64,000 nucleotides of DNA from Chloroflexota bacterium (GTDB lineage Bacteria > Chloroflexota > Anaerolineae > JAAYZQ01), in NCBI GenBank assembly GCA_018606645.1, contig JAGVRI010000007.1, positions 62,001 to 126,000 on the forward strand, given 5' to 3'. How positions within the stretch are numbered: position 1 is the first letter of the stretch; every line of letters starts with the position of its first letter. The notes below the pieces were generated by a model that made no database searches, was not told where the DNA came from, and was given only the letters and a program-made list of their open reading frames with translations. A program made the translations under genes and the position numbers. This document shows positions 1 through 8,491 of the stretch, one piece after another.

Positions 1-126
1 AAACGATGGCTGCGGGTCGAACTGGGCCGGCAGTTGCCGTACCTCGGTGATCGGCTGGCTGATCATCGCCTCGATTTCCTGAATCTGTTCCCCGGTGAGG
101 GGATGCGAGAAGTTCAGAAGGATCAT
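1..126 (-). CDS. Csx15-like CRISPR-associated protein, N-terminal part
   Basis: This is the first 42 codons of a minus-strand gene cut off by the window start. The protein begins MILLNFSHPLTGEQIQEIEAM, which resembles my recollection of the small Csx15-type CRISPR ancillary proteins that open with an I-N-F-S-H-P-L-T motif. It lies downstream of csm5 in the same direction, separated by the candidate structured RNA, so it may be the last gene of the type III operon. The assignment rests on the short N-terminal motif plus position. No function can be read from the visible part. Confidence 0.55.
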   Translation of the reverse strand, partial: MILLNFSHPLTGEQIQEIEAMISQPITEVRQLPAQFDPQPSF

Positions 127-193
127 GGGCTTCTCACTGTCTTTCTGTCGAAAGTGATTTGCAAAACATAGCTCCTGTCAGAGACGGTATGGA

Positions 194-590
194 TTAGGGC
201 CCGTTCACAGGTTGCTGATGACGCTCCTCCCCGCACACCTGTGACCAAATAGCCATCACCTCCAACCCCCGCTCGGACGTAGAATGTCCGGGCTCAGCAG
301 CCAAGCCCTTTAGGAGGCCCTTCGAGTTGTTCCCAGCCCTGGTTGGGGTTCGGCTCCTGAACCAGGGCTCTTGCAGCTTAACCGATCGATCGGGTAATGG
401 CCATATTTTGGTTGTTTTACCCGTCACGCAATGCGTGCTTCTTTCCGGCCCCTGCCCGCTGTTGGAAGCGGCGGGTTGACTACGGAAGCCGCTTTCGGAG
501 ACCGCAAACAGCCCGCAGGGCTCGGTTAATGAGCCCGACGGTTTACCGTCGGGCGAAAGTGCATTGCCCATCGACTGGTAAACGGAATGG
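194..590 (-). ncRNA. Candidate HEARO / IscB omega-RNA
   Basis: About 400 bases after csm5 fold, read on the minus strand, into a dense series of stems: 533-541 with 546-554 (perfect 9-bp stem, TAAA loop), 425-430 with 432-437, 335-344 with 360-369 (perfect 10 bp), 289-293 with 303-307, 275-278 with 286-289, and 205-212 with 237-244 (perfect 8 bp). An open frame covers it, but its translation is low-complexity and lacks any domain, so RNA is more likely. Position, size and general layout fit the HEARO/omega-RNA class that guides IscB nucleases. No iscB gene follows within the window, so it would be a stand-alone copy. The family name is from pattern memory and was not tested against a covariance model. 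Confidence 0.5.
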
Positions 591-626
591 CCCCAGACTC
601 CCCGGAACGCCCTGCTCCCCACGGGC

Positions 627-1736
627 TCACCCTTCCAGCCGCACCTTCACCCACCCCAGCGGCTCGGCCGGCTGCCCGCGCCGATCCAGCACCAGGTGCC
701 GGCTCTTGGGGAAGGGGTCGCCCGGCTGTCGCTTCCGCTCTTTGGTCATGCGGTACTGACTCAACAGCCGCTCAAAGGCCTGGGCGTCGGTACGAAGCAG
801 GCCGCTGCCCAGAGTCTTGCTCTCCCAACCAGCCCCCCAGCCGATCTGGACGATCAGTTCATTCTCGGCCAGTTGGGACCAGGTGTTGATCAGGTTCTCG
901 TAGAAGCGCTTCGCGCCTTCGGAGCCACGCTGCGGCTTGAAATATTCGGCCTCGACCAGCAGCCGCTGGCGGGCATGGCTCCTGGCCAGCTTGGGCAACT
1001 GTTCGATCCACTGCCGCTTCCCCTGCCAGCCTAATTGGCGGGCCACCTGCTCCTGGAAGCCGTACTCGTCCACGGTGATGGCTGCCTGAAACACTGTTCC
1101 CGGCTCCACGGCCTCCACGTCAATGGGCAGGCCGGCCGGATAGACCTGGACCGTGCGCAAGGCAAGGTGGCCGTCGGGTTCCAGCGGCCGGCTGTCCTCG
1201 ACGTGCACTGCCCGCAGCCAGTCGCGGTTGGGATCTCGGCCAAAAAGGCCCCGTTCCAGCTCCTGCGCCGCCCAGGAACGGCTACGCCCCAGCCGCGCCA
1301 GGTCCGGCTTGCGCTTCTGGCTGGCGTAGATGCCCCAGGCCAGCACGGTGCGCAACGCTCCCTTTAGCGACGAGCCGGGCAGGTAGAGCCGGTCGTGCAC
1401 GTCCTTGATCTGCTCCCACACTTTGGCGCCGGGCGTCTTGACCGAGGGCGTGCCAGACATGGCATAGCGGAAGAGGGGGCTATGGGGATCGGCAAAGTCG
1501 GCCTCGGTCAGCAACTCGGCGGCCGGCCGCCCGGTGAGCAACCGGTTCACCGCCTCGGCTCCGACCGCTTCTGCTTCGTCCAGAGCGTGTTCCAGCAGCG
1601 CTTGCTCGTCCACCCGATAGGTATGCCCCTGGTGCGGCACAAGGTCATAGTCCAACAGGAGTTCCACTCCTGTGCCGATGTGCAACGGTGAGAGAAGCTC
1701 CACCGTGACCTCGATCCGCGTATGGAGTTTGCTCAT
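627..1736 (-). CDS. csm5: Type III-A CRISPR RAMP protein Csm5
   Basis: This 369-residue RAMP-fold protein caps the Csm crRNA-protein filament and helps with crRNA 3' maturation in type III-A complexes. The N-terminus has the family pattern LSPLHIGTG (about residues 15-23). A glycine-rich RAMP loop, LPGSSLKGALR, lies near residues 118-128. The start codon overlaps the csm4 stop (ATGA), so the two are translationally coupled. It is the last csm gene of the operon. Length and gene order match the Csm5 family. Confidence 0.9.
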   Translation of the reverse strand: MSKLHTRIEVTVELLSPLHIGTGVELLLDYDLVPHQGHTYRVDEQALLEHALDEAEAVGAEAVNRLLTGRPAAELLTEADFADPHSPLFRYAMSGTPSVKTPGAKVWEQIKDVHDRLYLPGSSLKGALRTVLAWGIYASQKRKPDLARLGRSRSWAAQELERGLFGRDPNRDWLRAVHVEDSRPLEPDGHLALRTVQVYPAGLPIDVEAVEPGTVFQAAITVDEYGFQEQVARQLGWQGKRQWIEQLPKLARSHARQRLLVEAEYFKPQRGSEGAKRFYENLINTWSQLAENELIVQIGWGAGWESKTLGSGLLRTDAQAFERLLSQYRMTKERKRQPGDPFPKSRHLVLDRRGQPAEPLGWVKVRLEG

Positions 1737-2872
1737 GAGGCACCTCCCTTTGGCCGGTAGCCGACTCCCCAGGCCAGACCGTAGCGATAGACCCGATGGG
1801 TCTGGAAGGCGTCGGGAGTGACATCAGCCAGTTTGCCCGGCGCCGTGTTCCCATCGGGCCAGCGGAGGATGCTGCCCTCGGCGAACATGCGTACCGCCTT
1901 GCGGCGCAGCGCCTGTCCTCGGACTAGATTGCCATTGGCATCACGGCCGTCATCGGGCGAAGCCATCCACCCCCGCCGCATCTGGAACCGGTAGCTGAGC
2001 CCGTCACCCTTGAGCACGTCCGCCAGTTCAACCTCAGAGGGGTAATAGAGGGACAGGGTTACGAACCGTTCGCCTGGCGTTGGGTCGGGCAGGCCGGACA
2101 CGGGATGCGGGCCGTGCGGGCGAAAGAGGCCATGCCCGGCGCTCCGTTCCCCGCCGAGCCCGGCGTCGCCCAGCACCCGCAAAGCCAGCTCGCCGCGTTG
2201 CTGCCAGTCCTCCCGCCAGCGCATGAGCAACCACAGTCCGCCCCCCGGCGGGAACCACACCCGCCCTGCCTGGTACACCGCTGAGGCGCTCGCCCGCCGG
2301 TCCACCGTCACCCGGGGCACGTCGCCCACCGCCCACAGGCGGATGGCGTCGGTCTCCTCATCCCGCCAGCCGGCCACTCGTGTCAGCTCTTCGGCGGTCA
2401 GCCACACCCGTTCGCCCTGCACCAAGTGGTCCCGGCGGTAGTGCGGTTCCAGGCTCTCCCCGCCGACCCACGCGCGGAAAATGCCCTCCGACACCCAGGC
2501 GATCTTTTTGACCGTCTTGCGCTCCTTCGGATCGTCGGGCACACCCGGGGGTGGTTCGAGCGGCCGGGGAAAGAAGCGGACCGCCTGACCAGGAGCAAGG
2601 GCGGCAGGCTGTTTCCAACCCTCCACCTCTTCCTCGCCTCGGGCGAGCACATAGGGGAAGGCGGAGGAGAGCAGGAGCGGCGGGTCAGGCGACGAGTAGC
2701 CGCGCAGGAACTCCTGGAGCGTGGCCATGCCGAACTGCTGGCGGACGACGTGGCACAGGGCGGAGAAGAGAGTGTCCGACGGGCCATAGGCGGCCGTCGC
2801 CTCGATGCCCACTCCGCGCAGCCCAAAGTGGAACGGCGCCCGCGCTTCCAGATGATACATCATGGCGTCCAT
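1733..2872 (-). CDS. csm4: Type III-A CRISPR RAMP protein Csm4
   Basis: This 379-residue RAMP protein binds the 5' tag of the crRNA and contacts Cas10 at the foot of the Csm complex. The stretch PFHFGLRG followed by PSDTLFSALCHVVRQ (about residues 13-45) is the characteristic Csm4 start. A glycine-rich loop (DAGLGGERSAGHG) lies near residues 236-248. The gene is 13 bases behind csm3 and overlaps csm5 by four bases, as expected in a Csm operon. Confidence 0.9.
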   Translation of the reverse strand: MDAMMYHLEARAPFHFGLRGVGIEATAAYGPSDTLFSALCHVVRQQFGMATLQEFLRGYSSPDPPLLLSSAFPYVLARGEEEVEGWKQPAALAPGQAVRFFPRPLEPPPGVPDDPKERKTVKKIAWVSEGIFRAWVGGESLEPHYRRDHLVQGERVWLTAEELTRVAGWRDEETDAIRLWAVGDVPRVTVDRRASASAVYQAGRVWFPPGGGLWLLMRWREDWQQRGELALRVLGDAGLGGERSAGHGLFRPHGPHPVSGLPDPTPGERFVTLSLYYPSEVELADVLKGDGLSYRFQMRRGWMASPDDGRDANGNLVRGQALRRKAVRMFAEGSILRWPDGNTAPGKLADVTPDAFQTHRVYRYGLAWGVGYRPKGGAS

Positions 2873-2885
2873 CCGGCGCCTCCTT

Positions 2886-3716
2886 TCATTGTTCGGCAGG
2901 CTGGTAATCCTCGAACTTGATGTTGTCCCGTAGCCACTTCAGGAGTTCTTGCTTGTGGGCCAAAACGTCTCTCACGCCGACGTTGCCATCCTTTGTCTTG
3001 CCCCATGGCACCTCAGTGGCATACTGGTTGCGATTGCGGCAGGACAGGCGGATCTCCTCAAAGCGTACCTTGCCACTGCCGCGGGAGCCCTGGCCGCCCA
3101 GGTAGTCATCCTCCAGCAGTTGCATCGCCTCAAACACATTGATAAAACGCTGCAGGTCGCCCTGGTCGTAGACAGAAAAGACCGCCTCAAAGCCATCGAA
3201 CACCGCCCCGGCCGGCACCCGCTCCATCTGGCGGGGCACTGCCGCCGAGGTCACCCGGTCAATGGCCGCTTCCCATTTGACCTCGGTGTAGGGCAGGTCG
3301 GTCTTGGCCTGGAGCCGCAGCTCTTGCTCACTCGCTTCCGAGAGAAAGGCGTCGCGCACCACCAGACGCGTGGGGAACGAGGCCTCCAGTTGGCCCGGCA
3401 CGCCGTAAATCTGGCACACCGGGCACCTTTCGTAGTCCATGCGCTTCTCGCAGACATGGATGCTGACCCCTTTGCCGATCGGCCAGTTCTGGCGCGCGCC
3501 GGTCATCTTTTCCCACAGGGAGCGCATCTTGCCGCGTACACTGGAGCCGGGAATGTACGGCCGACCAGTCAGGCTGTCGCGGATGACCGGGTTGTCCACC
3601 GCGCCGATGGCCAGGGCCGTCGGCGAGCCGCCGATATGCAGGCCAGTAACGGCCCTGATCTTGCCGCGGACAAAGATGCGTCCGTACAGGCCTACACTTT
3701 TCTCTGTCACTTTCAT
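2886..3716 (-). CDS. csm3: Type III-A CRISPR backbone RNase Csm3
   Basis: This 276-residue protein is the repeated backbone subunit of the Csm complex and cuts target RNA at 6-nt steps. The catalytic aspartate is present in IGAVDNPVIRD (D41), so target RNA cleavage should be intact. It is followed by the RAMP loop YIPGSSVRGKMRSLW. Cysteines and histidine in HVCEKRMDYERCPVC (about residues 88-102) form the usual metal-binding insertion. It starts nine bases after the csm2 stop. Confidence 0.94.
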   Translation of the reverse strand: MKVTEKSVGLYGRIFVRGKIRAVTGLHIGGSPTALAIGAVDNPVIRDSLTGRPYIPGSSVRGKMRSLWEKMTGARQNWPIGKGVSIHVCEKRMDYERCPVCQIYGVPGQLEASFPTRLVVRDAFLSEASEQELRLQAKTDLPYTEVKWEAAIDRVTSAAVPRQMERVPAGAVFDGFEAVFSVYDQGDLQRFINVFEAMQLLEDDYLGGQGSRGSGKVRFEEIRLSCRNRNQYATEVPWGKTKDGNVGVRDVLAHKQELLKWLRDNIKFEDYQPAEQ

Positions 3717-3725
3717 CCCTCCTTC

Positions 3726-4130
3726 TTACAACTGCCCGCCTGCAGCGGTGTGATAGGCCAGGATGGCCTCGAAAAAGTCCAGAAAGTTCTGGAAGCGGTC
3801 CCGATTCTCCCCCACCAGGTCAATGGCCGGGATCAGGACGTTGGCTAGTTGCTGAACACCCCCACCTCGCTCCCGCTTGGCCTGGTAAGCCAGTTTTGGT
3901 TTGAGGAGAATCAACTGTCGGGCCGCGTACCTCCGCTCCTTATCCGTAGCTCGCGGCCTCCAACTCATTTCGATTTGCCGCACCGTGCCAAAGATATTGC
4001 GGATCTGAGAAGTGGTGAGTTGGCGCGCCAGGCTGGTGCCGATGGCCTCAGCGTGTTCGGTCAGCACTTTTGCGTCACCCTCGATGATGATCTTCTGGTA
4101 GTCTTGTTGGGATAAACGCCTTTGTTCCAT
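3726..4130 (-). CDS. csm2: Type III-A CRISPR small subunit Csm2
   Basis: This 134-residue helical protein forms the inner filament of the Csm complex along the crRNA-target duplex. The pattern LTTSQIRNIFGTVRQIE (about residues 38-54) followed by LLKPKLAYQAKR is the Csm2 signature. A strong ribosome binding site, AGGAGGT, lies five bases before the ATG. It follows the HEPN-NACHT gene by 21 bases, whereas in ordinary type III-A operons it follows cas10 directly. Confidence 0.9.
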   Translation of the reverse strand: MEQRRLSQQDYQKIIIEGDAKVLTEHAEAIGTSLARQLTTSQIRNIFGTVRQIEMSWRPRATDKERRYAARQLILLKPKLAYQAKRERGGGVQQLANVLIPAIDLVGENRDRFQNFLDFFEAILAYHTAAGGQL

Positions 4131-4151
4131 AGATACCTCCTCTAGATTAAG

Positions 4152-6071
4152 TTAAGCCTCAGCCAGCGAGGCCAAATGCTTCTCGATATGGCTGAAGTCA
4201 TTGAGCGGATATATCTGCTTCAGCAAGCCCACACAACGATGCCAGAAATCGTTCACTTGACGGATCAATGAGAGTGCCTGTTCGACGTCTTTTCTTTTCC
4301 CCATGCGGCTATGTAGTCCAACGGCAGCAAAGTAAGCCTTGACAGTATCGTTCCGGAAGGCAAACTCGGTGTCGCGTGATTTGAGCAGGCCAGTGTCTAC
4401 AAAAACATTTAATAGCTTTTCCCTTGCAGCCGTACCCCGCTCAAACTTCTCAAACACCTCAGTGATCAATTCCAAGTTAGCGAATGGGTCATCATCCATT
4501 TCCAAGGCCAGGCTGGCCAGCGCATTCATCTGTTCGGCCCTTTCAATATCCATAACCTGTCCACGAAAGGCCCGACGCAGATGGTGTGTGAAGAAGCATT
4601 CATACAGGTAATGAAGCAACGGGCCTTCCAATAAGGCTTCCTGTCGAACGCGCGGATCGAGCCCATCCGCTGGGTCTGCTGGCTCAAACCGACGCCAATA
4701 GCGACAGGCCGCCTCAGCCATCAGGGGATCTTGAAGAATGTCTACAAGATCTGGCTTGCCTTCCAAAAAAGCCTGGACGTCGGATGCCAATAGAGCCAGG
4801 CGTTCAGGGTGTCCAAAGTAGGCAAACACCTCCTCTCGTGTCAATGGCGCAATATGCACTACCGAGTTGCGCCAATGAGGTGGGACAGCGTTGGGACGAC
4901 TGGTCACGATAACTTTGACATTCTCGAAATCGGCAACGAGATCCTCAATCTCTGAGACGACCATTGGATAAGCTGTCGAAGGCACCTCGTCCAGACCGTC
5001 GAGGCAGGCCACGAGAGCAATCGGCGATAGAGTCTGAGGCCAGCTGTTGACGCGCCGTCCCGTTACGCCTAGCAACCTGTTCGGATCGAACTCCTTATAT
5101 AGCTTCTTCAGCAGATATTGTCGTTTGCCAGGAACATACCGCTTCAGTTCCAGGTGCACCGGCACAGTGAGATACTCAAAGGCCTCCGAATCAAAGACAT
5201 TTAGGGCCTGGTCGGCCAAGTCGGCTGTCACACGCTCCAGGAACGTGCTCTTTCCCGCACCCGTTCGTCCGGTAACTACTAACAGTCGCTCGGTCTGGCT
5301 TGCGAGAAAAACACGCACATGATCGTCCAGCTTCCCGCCCTGCTCTACGGTCAGAGGAATATAATACTCGTTGCGCCACCTCGTGTCATCAAACCGGCCG
5401 CGCATATTCCCCAGGCAAACCCTCAAACCGGAGCGAATCTGTGCGTCGCGTTCCCTACAGCTTTTGACATTGTCAACCAGGTCAATGTTCTTTTCGGCGA
5501 TCAAGAGATAGGCGGCAACAACCGAGCGCCAGTATCGTTGTTCCTCCACGGGAGCAAGGAGTTTAGCTTTGTGAGCCCAATTGTTTCGGAAGTAATAAGC
5601 ATCATGGAGGATAGCTTCAGGCGTCCGCTGTGAGCGTAAAGCAGCCAGCATTTGCTCATCCGTGGGCTTGTGCAGCAATTCGCCTTGATAACCCACGACA
5701 TCTTTCTCCTTCAACAATCTGCCAAGAGAATCGGGCATTAGGGCAGAGGGATGGCGTAAGACAAACAACTTTTTCAGAAACGGCTCAAGCCGCTCGGCCA
5801 GGTGTCCTGCTGCGCTCACACGCCGTTCCGTTTCCAGGGGTGGGGCTGACAGGTACTCTCTGAATGAAAAAAGTACCTGTTTCTCCAGGTCTTGGGCATC
5901 AGCAATCGTGGTTGATAGACGAAGAAGTTCCAAGAGTGCAGCGGTGGTACTTTCCACCTCTTCCAGTGTAAACCGACGTGATACATCAAACGGTTCAGCA
6001 GGGTGCTCAATCTCTCGAAAGTTGCGGATCAGATAGTCTCTGAGCTTCTGAAGGAACTCAGAATTGCCCAT
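4152..6071 (-). CDS. HEPN-NACHT STAND NTPase inside the csm operon
   Basis: This 639-residue protein has two visible parts. Residues 1-230 are helical and contain RNNWAH (R162 to H167), the R-N-x3-H signature of catalytic HEPN ribonucleases. Residues 255-450 form a NACHT-type P-loop NTPase: Walker A GRTGAGKST (268-276), Walker B LVACLDGLDEV with the STAND-type DGLDE (358-362), and a sensor arginine in VIVTSRP (387-393). About 150 helical residues follow. There is no long repeat array of the kind that senses ligands in most NACHT defence proteins, no CARF-like Rossmann domain that I can see, and no membrane segment. It starts 32 bases after the cas10 stop behind GGGAGGAG and is followed by csm2 after 21 bases, so it is co-expressed with the Csm complex. 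I infer a nucleotide-gated RNase used as a type III effector or toxin. The activating signal cannot be read from sequence. Confidence 0.85.
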   Translation of the reverse strand: MGNSEFLQKLRDYLIRNFREIEHPAEPFDVSRRFTLEEVESTTAALLELLRLSTTIADAQDLEKQVLFSFREYLSAPPLETERRVSAAGHLAERLEPFLKKLFVLRHPSALMPDSLGRLLKEKDVVGYQGELLHKPTDEQMLAALRSQRTPEAILHDAYYFRNNWAHKAKLLAPVEEQRYWRSVVAAYLLIAEKNIDLVDNVKSCRERDAQIRSGLRVCLGNMRGRFDDTRWRNEYYIPLTVEQGGKLDDHVRVFLASQTERLLVVTGRTGAGKSTFLERVTADLADQALNVFDSEAFEYLTVPVHLELKRYVPGKRQYLLKKLYKEFDPNRLLGVTGRRVNSWPQTLSPIALVACLDGLDEVPSTAYPMVVSEIEDLVADFENVKVIVTSRPNAVPPHWRNSVVHIAPLTREEVFAYFGHPERLALLASDVQAFLEGKPDLVDILQDPLMAEAACRYWRRFEPADPADGLDPRVRQEALLEGPLLHYLYECFFTHHLRRAFRGQVMDIERAEQMNALASLALEMDDDPFANLELITEVFEKFERGTAAREKLLNVFVDTGLLKSRDTEFAFRNDTVKAYFAAVGLHSRMGKRKDVEQALSLIRQVNDFWHRCVGLLKQIYPLNDFSHIEKHLASLAEA

Positions 6072-6103
6072 GAGTCTCCTCCCGACGAAGACCCCAAGAA
6101 CGG

Positions 6104-8491
6104 TTATCCCTCGGACCGCCCTTCTTGGCGCTCAGATCCGCGCGTCAAATACTCCGCCCATCGCGCCGCCAGGCCGCTGACGCGCACCCTGTCCGGCCGC
6201 ATGAGCTGTTTTTGCAACTCCTTGAGACGTGCTTTCACCTCCTCATCTTTGCTGCGATCCCGTAGGCGAGTCAGGCTGTAGGCCTGCATCCAGGTCCAGC
6301 GGCCAAAGAACATCTGTGGATCGGGCAGGGGCAGCTTTTTGTCCGGCGGCCGTTTGCGGTTTTCCCGCCGGATGCGCCGTCGGGCATCCCGCAGGCCGGC
6401 GCGGTACAACTGGTGGAGGCTCTGTACCACCTGGAGCAGCGCCCTGGGCAGCCGCCGCTCGCCTTTGGCATCCTCTTGCGCCCCGATCAGCCACAGGATC
6501 TCATCCTTCCACTGCTGCACCCATGCCCACTCCTCCCAGTCCACTACGGTGTCCAGAAAGCAGAAGGCATCTTTCCGACGACCATCAGGCCGGATGTACC
6601 TCTTGGCCCTGGCCTCCGCCTCCTCAGCCCGCTCCGCCGCCCGGTACAGAGGGAATTTGGCTCCCTCCAGCGTGACGCCTCCCGATAGACTCAGTAGCGG
6701 ATTGTCGCCGACAAACGCTTTGAACTCATTGCGGATGTTGGCCGCCAGGTTGGGCAGGTGGTGCCAGGCCCCAACGAGGAACAGGTCGTCGCCGCCGGCG
6801 TAGATGATGTACAGGTCGTTCTCCGCCTGGGCGCGCACCAGCCCATTCAGGTATCCGCTGAAGAAGCGGTCCAGCGCCCCGCTCAGCGCACTCAGCGCCG
6901 GCATCGTCAGGTCAGGAACCCCTCCACCGAACACGTATCCCAGCCCATCCACGTCCATACGCAGCACCCCCACTCGCTCGATGGCCCCGGCCGTCGCCGC
7001 CGCATGGGCCAGCAGGGCAAAGCTGCGGATGTCACCTTCTTCGGGCATGTCCCTCTCTTCCGATTTCGCTTTCTCGCGAAGGTACCGGATGTCGTCTTGG
7101 GTGGTTCTGGGCGTCACGTTGGCCAGCAGACGAAAGCCTTGAGCACCAGCCTCCAGGAAATCGGGACGGTTGAGCGCCAGCACTGTGCCTTTGCCCTTGG
7201 GTGGCTTGTCGCTGAACTGGTAGTCAAAGCCGGTCATGCGGGACAACAGGTCCGCCCAGCCATCTCTGGGCTGTACCCTGGTGTCCAGCATCTCCCATTT
7301 CTCGTCCACCGTCATCCACAGTTCTTCGTGCCGGATGTCCCGGGCCAACGCGGCAAAGCTGTCGCAGAGATAGCAAATGCGGGGTGCTTCGACCCCCTCC
7401 GTTGCCTCGCCCGTCCGCTCCAATGGTTTGCTGGTATCGTCGTCCACCTCGATCCGGCACACGGCGCATGACCGATCGCTGCCTTGGCCCTTCGGCTCGA
7501 ACAGCACAGCCCAGCCATCGGCCAGCTCCCGCAGAGGGCGGTTCTTGGCCTCAGCGAGCCGCCGGGCCAGGTCATCTCGTACCTGCTTGAAACGTGCAGG
7601 CGTGAACAGGTCATTGGCGGAAACCGGCACCGCCTCCAACACCAGGGCGGTGTCGCCTTGGATGGCCTCCACCAGTCGAGCATTGACCTGCCGCCGCACC
7701 TGGTCCACCACCTCTCTGGTCCTCGCCCCCGCCGGCGCCAGCAGCACGAAATTTCCCCCGGCCGCATAGACGACATTGCACTCCGGCAGCTCCAGCTCGG
7801 CCCGCAGCCGCCGCACCACCGCGTCGCTCAGCAGTTGCAGGAAAAAACTCCGCCCCCGCAGCCCCTTGGCCGCCCCCTTGCTGGTGATGGTGTAGACGAA
7901 ATCCTGGATGCCGGGGATGTCTCCGCCCACCAGCAGGAACTCGCCGGCCGGTTCCGCAGCGCAGCCAGAGGCATGCACCACCGCGCTCATCGCTCGAAAC
8001 TCGTCGTACAGCGACACGCCCGGCTCACCGTAGCGGCACGGTACCGCCCAGGCCCATTTGTGCAGCAGGTGGGTGAACGCCTCGAAGCGGGCGTCAGCGT
8101 CGATCGGCAGCCTGAGCAACTGCTTCGCTTCTTCCTGGAAGCCTTCCCACAGGGTCGTTCGGTCTTGTACATGGCCGGCCTGCGCCTTTTCGACCGGCCT
8201 CGGCACCTCCTCCAGGGACAACGGCGTGGGCTGCCAATAGCGCTGCGGCACCTCGGCCTGTCTGTCGGGGTCTCTTACCCGCGAAAAGATCGAAAGCAAC
8301 GGCGCACCCGGTTCGGTGGGTGACCAGGAACCGGCCAGCAGGACACGATAGGGCTGAAGCCTCTCATCGGCGTTCGCCGGCAAATCTGCCAACAGGTCGC
8401 CGGGGTCGTGATCGCTCCACCTGGCCACCCAGTCGATGGCCAAGGCTATCAGGCAGCTTTTTGCATCCTCTATCTTCCGTCTCTCGCTCAA
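6104..8491 (-). CDS. cas10: Cas10/Csm1, large subunit of type III-A complex
   Basis: This protein is the signalling subunit of the Csm complex and makes cyclic oligoadenylate when target RNA is bound. I chose the TTG at 8489-8491 (795 residues) because AGGAGGTG lies just before it; an ATG 13 codons upstream is open but has no such site. The first palm domain begins at FLLVGGDIPGIQDFVYTI. A four-cysteine zinc site is CAVC (342-345) with CYLC (373-376). The second palm has RMDVDGLG and the cyclase motif AGGDDLF (GGDD 566-569), so cyclase activity should be intact. The usual N-terminal HD nuclease motif (HDxGK) is not recognisable; HDPGD at residues 28-32 is the only HD pair and is unconvincing. 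Confidence 0.93.
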   Translation of the reverse strand: MSERRKIEDAKSCLIALAIDWVARWSDHDPGDLLADLPANADERLQPYRVLLAGSWSPTEPGAPLLSIFSRVRDPDRQAEVPQRYWQPTPLSLEEVPRPVEKAQAGHVQDRTTLWEGFQEEAKQLLRLPIDADARFEAFTHLLHKWAWAVPCRYGEPGVSLYDEFRAMSAVVHASGCAAEPAGEFLLVGGDIPGIQDFVYTITSKGAAKGLRGRSFFLQLLSDAVVRRLRAELELPECNVVYAAGGNFVLLAPAGARTREVVDQVRRQVNARLVEAIQGDTALVLEAVPVSANDLFTPARFKQVRDDLARRLAEAKNRPLRELADGWAVLFEPKGQGSDRSCAVCRIEVDDDTSKPLERTGEATEGVEAPRICYLCDSFAALARDIRHEELWMTVDEKWEMLDTRVQPRDGWADLLSRMTGFDYQFSDKPPKGKGTVLALNRPDFLEAGAQGFRLLANVTPRTTQDDIRYLREKAKSEERDMPEEGDIRSFALLAHAAATAGAIERVGVLRMDVDGLGYVFGGGVPDLTMPALSALSGALDRFFSGYLNGLVRAQAENDLYIIYAGGDDLFLVGAWHHLPNLAANIRNEFKAFVGDNPLLSLSGGVTLEGAKFPLYRAAERAEEAEARAKRYIRPDGRRKDAFCFLDTVVDWEEWAWVQQWKDEILWLIGAQEDAKGERRLPRALLQVVQSLHQLYRAGLRDARRRIRRENRKRPPDKKLPLPDPQMFFGRWTWMQAYSLTRLRDRSKDEEVKARLKELQKQLMRPDRVRVSGLAARWAEYLTRGSERQEGRSEG

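Noticed and set aside
194..622. 142-codon minus-strand protein between csm5 and the Csx15-like gene
   Set aside because: The translation is compositionally odd and domain-free, and the DNA is full of perfect stems, so a structured RNA explains it better.
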